This document shows, piece by piece, positions 57,914 through 64,000 of a stretch of DNA of 64,000 bases (the first letter of the stretch is position 1; the number at the start of each line of letters is the position of its first letter). Source of the DNA: Scortum barcoo (taxonomy: Eukaryota; Chordata; Actinopteri; Centrarchiformes; Terapontidae); the NCBI GenBank assembly GCA_023238725.1, contig CM041538.1:13018880-13082879 (forward strand). Direction: 5' to 3'. A program made the position numbers and the translations under genes. The notes beneath the pieces were generated by a model. It had not been told where the DNA came from and searched no databases. It was given only the letters and a program-made list of their open reading frames with translations.

Positions 57914-57938
57914 TGTGTGTGTGTGTGTGCGCGCGTGT
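57914..57938. repeat. (GT)n(GC)n repeat
   Basis: GT units passing into GCGCGC, then GTGT: a strictly alternating purine-pyrimidine run with good Z-DNA potential. Confidence 0.9.
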
Positions 57939-58275
57939 TAAATGAGGAACCAGGCAGCACCATCTGCCTGACAGCGGCAACAAAAGATGATGAGATTGTG
58001 TCCGAGAGGAAATCTACTAGTAGTTTGTTCACTCGCCGCCCCAGCTCCACCTTTAACACGCACACACACCCACATGAAAACACACACGGTGACTCTTTGA
58101 CTCGTTACCTTTTAGCTCTCTGAGAGGGAGAGCGGGGGGCGACAGGGGGCGGCTGTGTAGAGTGTAGAGGGGAAATACACAAGAAAGCAATTTGTTAGGA
58201 ATCTACGGTGTCACCTTATTGCTTAGTTTCTTTTTGTTTTTCTGGCGGCTCTTGCCAGCAAAGGATGAAAGAGAG

Positions 58276-58350
58276 AGGGGGGGGGTCAGGTGGTGAGCGA
58301 GAGAGAGAGAGAGAGAGCACTGGCAAGTGCTATCACGGGGGTGGGGGGGA
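58276..58350. repeat. G-run and (GA)n tract
   Basis: Nine G at 58277-58285, GA repeats at 58299-58317 and a G-rich segment at 58337-58350. Confidence 0.9.
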
Positions 58351-58367
58351 GACTCGGAGGGCGGACA

Positions 58368-58529
58368 GACTTACAGCTTGTCCTGCAGTTCCTGGACCGA
58401 GTGACTCTTTGTTTGACACCTCGGCTGAAAGCGGAGCTCCGCCAGGCACGTCCGCTGCTGGCTGACAAACAGCGTATCCTGTCTCTGTCGGCCCACCTCT
58501 TCCAGCCAGCGTCAAGGGTGAGAAACAAA
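58368..58529 (+). other. Coding-like open stretch, possible unannotated exon
   Basis: The frame through 58371 gives a repeat-free, helix-favouring translation (LQFLDRV then LTPRLKAELRQARPLLADK, LSLSAHLFQPAS). About two-thirds of codons end in G or C, with many CTG and CAG codons, as vertebrate exons often show. A donor-like AAGG|GTGAGA falls near 58517. The only acceptor-like ACTTACAG, near 58376, lacks a pyrimidine tract. The same DNA is open in other frames on both strands, which weakens the case. No domain is recognised. It may simply be a GC-rich conserved element. Confidence 0.2.
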
Positions 58530-58860
58530 TGAGCGAGTGGGGAAGACAGAGCGGTAAAGACAGGGAGAGTGACGGAGCCAAGGAGGGAGAAACAAGTGAA
58601 GAAGGAATGTATCGAATTTGCCCTCTCCTGCCAAGAGACCTGAAGGGAGGCTTGCATTATTGGCATTTTTCATCTCCAGATCATCTACCCTGCGCGCCCA
58701 GTGTCCAGGTTGCCAGATGCTTCCTTGGAGATCTCCGGTTTCACTTAGAGAAGAGGCCTTTTGTCCTTTGCGCTGGAGATCTGCGGCGCGCTCATCTGGG
58801 CTAAACGCACACCGAAAGCCGTGCTCAGGATGGAGTAGCCGTCCCTAGTTAAGTGTACAC
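58530..58860. promoter_or_regulatory. GC-balanced candidate block
   Basis: Repeat-free continuation with GCTTGCATTATTGGC near 58650 and GGAGATCTGCGGCGCGCTC near 58773. A 91-codon frame (58529-58804) has no known similarity. Confidence 0.25.
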
Positions 58861-59332
58861 AGTAACATTATAGCGTTGAGGAGTTCGCCTCTTGACATTT
58901 ATTTATATTTATCACAGCGTCCCACCTTTTTTACTAAAAAGCTGCCGCTCACATAATTGCAGAAGACGGAGAGGGATGAGAGGGCAAGAGGGAGAGACAG
59001 AGAGGGAAAAAGGACAGATGGCAGGCTATGTGTGATGGAAGCCTTAGCAGATGTTTACTTCTGGGGAAGGAGAAAACGTGACCAGCCATCTTGAGGCTCT
59101 GTTGTGTTGGGCCAATGGGAGTGAGACTAAATTGAGTTAACATACATTAGCATTGCTTCCTCTATTGCAGGTCAGGCCTTCTTTGCTAATTATTTGCAGC
59201 TCTTTTCAGCTTGCTTTCAATCCTCAACAGGCCCGTTTTTAGATAATTTCCCTTTCTTAAACAAAGGAAAATACAAGATCTTTATAAAACAGTCTTGGCA
59301 GTCCCTATGCTTTGAGGCAGAGGGGAAGTGTC
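58861..59332. other. Mixed DNA with a small TAAT-containing segment
   Basis: Purine-rich at 58965-59015, where minus-strand frames are composition-driven. 59140-59260 holds CATTAGCATTGC, GCTAATTATTTGCAGC and TTTAGATAATTTCC, a small candidate regulatory patch. Confidence 0.3.
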
Positions 59333-59355
59333 TTTTTTTTTTTTTTTTTTTTTTT
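59333..59355. repeat. Poly(T) run, 23 bases
   Basis: Longest homopolymer in the window. A retroposon tail on the minus strand would place the element body to the right, at higher coordinates. I recognise no such body there. Confidence 0.95.
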
Positions 59356-60810
59356 CAGGGGAGCAAAAAGTCAACCATGACAAATAGAGCATATCTTCTG
59401 CATCATTACATCTGTACTTCAGGTCTGCTTCACAGATTTATGTACAGGACAAGCTTATTGCAGCTCCCTTTCCTTTCCACTTGTTACTGGCTTCCGCTTC
59501 ATGCCTGACTCCATGCACTTTAACATGTGATTCGGTGTACAGAATTTGGAGCCTGATGTGTTTTTAACAGGAAAAGAAATGGAAACAGACACTAGTTTTA
59601 ATAATGTTTTTACAGTACTGTTTGTCTAATTCATGCTAATAATCTAATGTGCCATCCTGCTGCCTGTACATGGTCCGATTTTGGTAAATCTGCATGGGAT
59701 TTGAGCAAGACAGGTACCTTTAAATTCTCTATATAGATAAACACCCCCCACAGCTCTACCTCACCAGGTATTCTTTTGAACCCACATTTTTTAGCAGTAA
59801 TGATTGCTTTTCTCACTTTAAGTTTTACCCCTTCACTCTGCTTCTGTCACTCAGTTTATCTGTGTCTCAACATGAATCAAGCATTTGATTCAAAAAGCAA
59901 AGACAGACAGCAGATGAAGAACATCAGACTGAGGAGTCAAGAGGGGTAACCCTGCTAATTCAACACGGGTGGACTCATTATGACGTCTTATTTCCGAGTT
60001 CAAATTAATTCACGGTACTGTATGTACTTTATTTCATGGGCAAAGGTTGTCCAACAAAAGAGTCCTTTGAGAAGAAAATCAGATCTGGATCTGAAAGTCT
60101 AGTCAGGAGTTTGAAACGCGAGTGCACCGATGAGAGTGAATGAGCATTTTGTGCACTGCAGTTAGCCAGTAATGCTGAATGTGTGCATGCGTGAAGAAAG
60201 GAGAAAATGTCTATATGTATGTGTGCATGTGAGAGGGTGTGTAGGACAAATTTTCTCTTCAGTGAAAAGTAAAGCCAAAACCTCTTCCTGCCCAGCCTCT
60301 CCAACTTTAGGCTCGCTGCTAGCTTTGACTTCCACTCTCCCCCCTCCCTGACTTATACCACGCATTAAGACCAAACCCCTGCAGTAATAGCACTGTGGCA
60401 TGAGTGCGTGATCGCTCCGATGACACACAAAGGCGTGAGAGCTATGGCCGACCTGAGCAATGACCTTCAGGGGACTTCCCAAAGTTATTTCTGCTCAAGA
60501 AAATAAACTAAGATTTTTATTTCGCTGTTCAGAGCAATGGCAGAAAAATAATAGAGACCAGTGAGTCATGGGGCGAAACCCACATACAGACATAACAAAC
60601 TTACCCACACAGACACCATCAAGGCCAAGGCATGACTACCTGTCTATCCGCTGAGAGAGTAAAAATCTCTGATCAAACCAGATGGTCATAAATCACAAAA
60701 TAAAAGTCACGATATGAGTCTCTTGAGTCACAGACCTCAAGAGTGATGGTTCAACATCATCATGGCCATAAATAAATAAAATCCATGATTTACATACAAT
60801 GTAATAATTC
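59356..60810. other. AT-rich non-coding DNA
   Basis: Only chance frames such as 60162-60482 minus. No gene or repeat family is recognised. Confidence 0.5.
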
Positions 60811-60837
60811 AATAGGAAATAGGAATAGGAATAGGAA
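60811..60837. repeat. (AATAGG)n short tandem repeat
   Basis: Four to five units of AATAGG with one slippage. Confidence 0.85.
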
Positions 60838-61835
60838 ACGAATAAAACTACATATAATGACTTCGATGCGAAATATTATACTGTTAATCATTTTAATCAT
60901 TTACCAAGAAGTAATGAGTCATGCATAAATATTGAAACATTAAGTGGTTGCTGTCACTGACCATGCTCAAGGCCAACTGGATGAAAAGAGGGCATAAAAA
61001 TCAGACCAAGACTGCAAATGAATGATTAGAGGCAGTTTCCAGTGAACGGTGTTCTCCACTTTTAAGTTTCAAGCCATATCAGTGCAAACTAATCTTCACA
61101 ACTTCCCCAGTCTGTCACAAAGTGAAAAACAAACTGAATATTATTTAAACCAAATTAATGAGCAGCCAACACTTCTAATGTCGCAGCAATAACAGCACTG
61201 ACATGAGCTCAGGCAGAGTTCTAACAGAAGAAAATACTGATTTGTTTGATCAGCTTTGCTCCACAATGTTTTTAATCTCCTTTTTCTGCTAAATCCGAGG
61301 ACAATTTATATTATTAACCCTGAGGAAGTCACGCCTCTTGTGTGTTCTTTGACTTTTATCATTATAAATGTGTCTGAGTCAAGTGTTAAGTCAATGAAAG
61401 ACAAGTTGCAAGTCAAATTCATATCTCAAGTTCAAATATCAGATTAATATGTTATATTTTCTGGTACATGATACTTCTGGCTTTATGCTATATTTGGTGA
61501 ATTCTGCAGTTACTGTATTGCGCTACACTGCGCTAACCCTAACCCAAACATCAGAGTTCAAGCTGTATGCATTGTTCCATTGTTAAAGCTGCTTCTGTCT
61601 CTCAGTCTCTTAATCTCACTGTACGGCAAGTTCACACAACCATAAAGTACAGTACAGAAATACTGAGATTGCTGCAATGATATGGACAGATACAGACATT
61701 TTGTATCCATTAGTGAATTTGTGTGCACAATTGATGCCGTTGTCAGTTCCCAAACTGCCCACATCGAAACAAACAATCCTTACAATTAGTGTGATGAGGT
61801 AGCTTACACTTATCCCTGGTAAGCGACGTAAAATG
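60838..61835. other. AT-rich non-coding DNA
   Basis: No feature is recognised. CTAACCCTAACCC at about 61533-61545 is a two-unit telomere-like word, too short to be an interstitial telomere block. Confidence 0.55.
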
Positions 61836-62090
61836 TGGTACAGTAAGGGGAAGTCGATTTAATACGGGTCACTGCAGTCACAATGTTGCTGCTTTCATTA
61901 GAGGATAATGAACATGCTAATGGATGTGGATTGACGAGAGAGATGGCGAGATGGAGTGAGACAGGGAGAAAGAAAGGAAGGTAGACAGAAAATGTGGTGA
62001 GTGACCACTCCTGCACGAGCTTGGTCAGTGCTGCCACCGATCTTAGCTCTGACTAACAATGTTCCCATCTCCCACCACTGCTAATGCAAA
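61836..62090. promoter_or_regulatory. Candidate conserved block
   Basis: GTCACAATGTTGC (SOX-like) near 61877, TTCATTAGAGGATAATG near 61896 and CATGCTAATGGATGTGG near 61912 precede a purine-rich patch at 61960-61990. Confidence 0.3.
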
Positions 62091-62219
62091 GATCCCTTGA
62101 TACAAAGACTGAATCCAAACAAACAGATACATTACTAATTATTATTAGAGAGGCAATTGCAAAGCTCCAATAGCCCGTGCATAAATTCAAGCAAACGGGC
62201 ATTTATTTATACAAAAGTT
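62091..62219. other. AT-rich spacer
   Basis: No recognisable feature. Confidence 0.45.
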
Positions 62220-62700
62220 AACAGAATATTAGTTTAACCACCTCAGATGGTCCGCGCCGGTACCAAAGTGACCTGGGTGAATGAGTCACTGACCCACAGA
62301 CGCAACTCTACTGTAAATGACGCCACAAGCCACTGACATCATTCTGCGGTGATGCTTTCAACCTCAGCCAGCTGTGTATGGCCACATGAAATGGGTAGGC
62401 TCCAAAAGTAAATAAAGTCACGAAGACCGGCTCACAGCGGTGGCTTGGATTTGACTGAGGTAAAGAAACGTACATTTTTTCGACAGTTTTGGATAATGCA
62501 ATAATGGAAGGTTAGTTCATCTGCTGCCAGAGCTGCACAATTCCCCCACAAAGGCGGTAAACAAACCATCTGAGGTGCTTTGTTGTAGTGAAATCATTAC
62601 GATGCCAGATAATTGAAAAATTTTAATTCCAAGTTATATACCGACATGTTTCAGCTCAATAGAGCCTTGATGGTCTGGGGAGTTTTAGCTGAAAATAATA
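62220..62700. promoter_or_regulatory. Candidate enhancer block
   Basis: GGATAATGCAATAATGG at 62491-62507 is POU-like, GCGGTAAACAAACC at about 62554-62567 contains an exact forkhead GTAAACA, GTGAAATCATTACG follows near 62589, and GATAATTGAAAAATTTTAAT near 62608. The block is repeat-free, with CpGs among AT-rich words. The role is inferred. Confidence 0.4.
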
Positions 62701-62809
62701 AATAATGAGTCTTACGGCCTTTCACTGTGTGTTTGTTTGCATGCTTCCCATGCTTGTATTTAAATTATCTTTTCATTGTTAATGGGAATTATTTATCGTC
62801 TTTCCTCTG

Positions 62810-62945
62810 TTGTCAATCTCCTGCCTCCAGTCCTCCTTCTCACTTAATCCCTCCATTTCTGTCCCACCACTCGCCATCTCTCTCTCTCTTCTCTCTCTCT
62901 CTGTGCTTCTTCTTCTTATTTCTATCCTGCCATCACTCCAGATCC
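62810..62945. repeat. Polypyrimidine tract with (CT)n
   Basis: CT repeats at 62877-62903 inside a C/T-rich stretch. Leu/Ser-rich frames across it are artefacts. Confidence 0.85.
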
Positions 62946-63185
62946 AGTGTGGTGGAACAGCGGCTGACGTCGGCTCTTCTTCTCTGTATTGCAGCGGGCC
63001 CTAATTGCTGGTCTCTCACACAAACACAGAGAGCCGCTTTATCTCTAGCTGGCCACACCACGCTTCAACAGACAGCCCAGCAGCAGAAGAAGCAACTGCA
63101 GCCTCTACAGTTTGACACCCCCTCACCACCCCCTGCATCCACCACAGCCACCTTAAAAGGCTCCAATTAAACCTTTAGGAAGGGA
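62946..63185. promoter_or_regulatory. Candidate conserved block with a Gln/Pro-rich frame
   Basis: After the pyrimidine tract the plus frame ending at 63170 reads a Gln-rich then Pro/Ser/Thr-rich tail (LQQTAQQQKKQLQPLQ). An acceptor-like TTCTCTGTATTGCAG|CGG occurs at about 62980-62997. That combination could mark the start of an exon, but the frame stops within about 60 codons and no domain is recognised. A conserved non-coding element is at least as likely. Confidence 0.25.
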
Positions 63186-63480
63186 GGAAGCGGGAGCGGC
63201 GAGTGGGGAGGGGAAGGCAAAAAAAAATGAGGCAGAGAAAGACAGAGGATATATCAAAAAGAGTGAGAGGATGAGCTTGAGATAAATAGGAAATTAGGCA
63301 TTGTTTTGCCATGCAAGAGAGGAAAAAAAAAAGCCACGGGGGGGCAAAATATAAAGAAAGCGAATAAACAGCGTGAGATTTCTTGCTATTGCAGGAGACA
63401 GATCCACCCCGTAGCACCAGACTAAGTGTGACGCTACAGACGGAAGGAAGGAAAGAAAGAAAGGAAAAGGAGAAGAGATA
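63186..63480. repeat. Purine-rich tract with (GGAA/GAAA)n
   Basis: Strong A/G bias at 63180-63350 and again at 63441-63478 with GGAA and GAAA repeats. The 126-codon minus frame is Leu/Phe/Ser-rich for this reason. Confidence 0.8.
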
Positions 63481-64000
63481 TTGAGGCAGTGATTTACACT
63501 CCTTTTCGTCTTCGTGTCCATGGAGCCTGAGGGTAAAGGAAATGGCAGAAGGCACAGGGAGATAAGAGTCTTTGTTCTACAGAGGTGTAGAGATCGTTAC
63601 ATTCCACCAGATAGCCTTACACTCCTGTCTAACTTGGCCGACTGGAAATGAAAGAGAGGATAAGTAACTGTCTGAGAAGGCCAGACACCGTATTTTATTA
63701 TGGTTTCGTATGGTGAGTGCCCTTGGCTATTTTTCAGCGGCTGTGCTTGTGCAAATGCCCACTGAAATCGGCTTGTAATAGTTACTTTACAGGGGCTGGT
63801 AGGTAAATTTTGTTTTTGCTTGTGTCCAGTCTTCATGCTACCAACAGGCAAATATGAGATATGTGGTGATCTTCTCACCTCATCAAAGCGAGTAAGCATA
63901 TTTACCACAATTTTTAACACTTCCTTTAAGAGCCACATACAGAAAAAAAATACATATACACCCCTTCTGTGCCTGACTTTAGCAAAGATTATTTCCAATA
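63481..64000. other. Unassigned non-coding DNA to window end
   Basis: A 133-codon minus-strand frame at 63597-63998 has no recognisable domain and runs to the window edge, so it cannot be judged fully. No other feature is seen. Confidence 0.4.

Noticed and set aside
59333..59355. Poly(T) as a minus-strand retroposon tail
   Set aside because: No LINE, SINE or processed-gene body is recognisable to its right, where the body of a minus-strand insertion would lie.
61531..61546. Telomere-like CTAACCCTAACCC
   Set aside because: Only two units, no extended array, so chance is sufficient.
62727..62945. First half of a 147-codon frame
   Set aside because: Ser/Leu-rich translation of the CT-repeat region. 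Only the part after 62946 deserves a look.
1..64000. CRISPR arrays, operons, phage or toxin-antitoxin loci
   Set aside because: No regularly spaced repeats with unique spacers and no closely packed bacterial-type genes. The DNA is clearly vertebrate-like.
1..64000. Known conserved microRNA seeds (let-7, miR-9, miR-124, miR-10, miR-137, miR-204, miR-219)
   Set aside because: I looked for the mature words by eye and did not see them. A hairpin search could still find lineage-specific microRNAs.

Overview
This window reads as non-coding vertebrate DNA, most likely from a teleost fish of the percomorph group. The reasons are: long (GT)n, (CA)n and (GA)n microsatellites every few kilobases; relics of an L2/CR1-type LINE with fish-like sequence; a roughly 500-bp dispersed repeat of a type I recall from percomorph sequence, whose left end reads as a 'tataaagatggatgac' terminus; and a roughly 290-bp non-autonomous DNA transposon with GGTAACGCTT / AAAGTGTTACC ends. 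There are no closely packed genes, no operon-like spacing and no prokaryotic signals. No open frame shows a protein family I recognise, apart from the LINE reverse-transcriptase relics. The reading frames of 60-200 codons scattered through the window look like chance openings or low-complexity translations.

The layout alternates two textures. One is AT-rich sequence with homopolymers and few motifs (for example 3.4-5.5, 10.2-11.0, 18.9-20.0, 29.6-32.0, 37.2-39.3, 45.0-47.1, 48.0-50.1 and 60.8-61.8 kb), in which I see nothing functional. The other is repeat-poor blocks of a few hundred bases with more balanced composition, often with CpGs, dense in TAAT, POU, SOX, FOX and PBX/HOX-like words. 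Microsatellites or polypurine/polypyrimidine tracts often flank these blocks. The clearest are at about 11.0-11.9, 12.4-14.3, 15.1-15.9, 16.5-17.8, 20.0-20.9, 21.1-22.3, 25.9-26.8, 28.9-29.2, 34.2-34.6, 36.0-36.7, 41.4-41.6, 42.8-43.9, 47.6-47.9, 50.6-51.1, 53.2-53.6, 57.5-58.9 and 61.8-63.2 kb.

My best reading is a gene desert or very large intron beside a developmental regulator: a chain of candidate conserved non-coding enhancers. This is inference from texture and motif content. No alignment was possible, so individual blocks carry low to moderate confidence. Specific sites worth testing are a SOX/POU cluster at 41504-41527, paired NR5A/ERR half-sites beside a CACGTG E-box at 53519-53550, a full-consensus CTCF core at 47219, a CpG-dense block at 21.48-21.66 kb, and one short coding-like stretch at 58368-58529. 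I found no novel multi-gene system.
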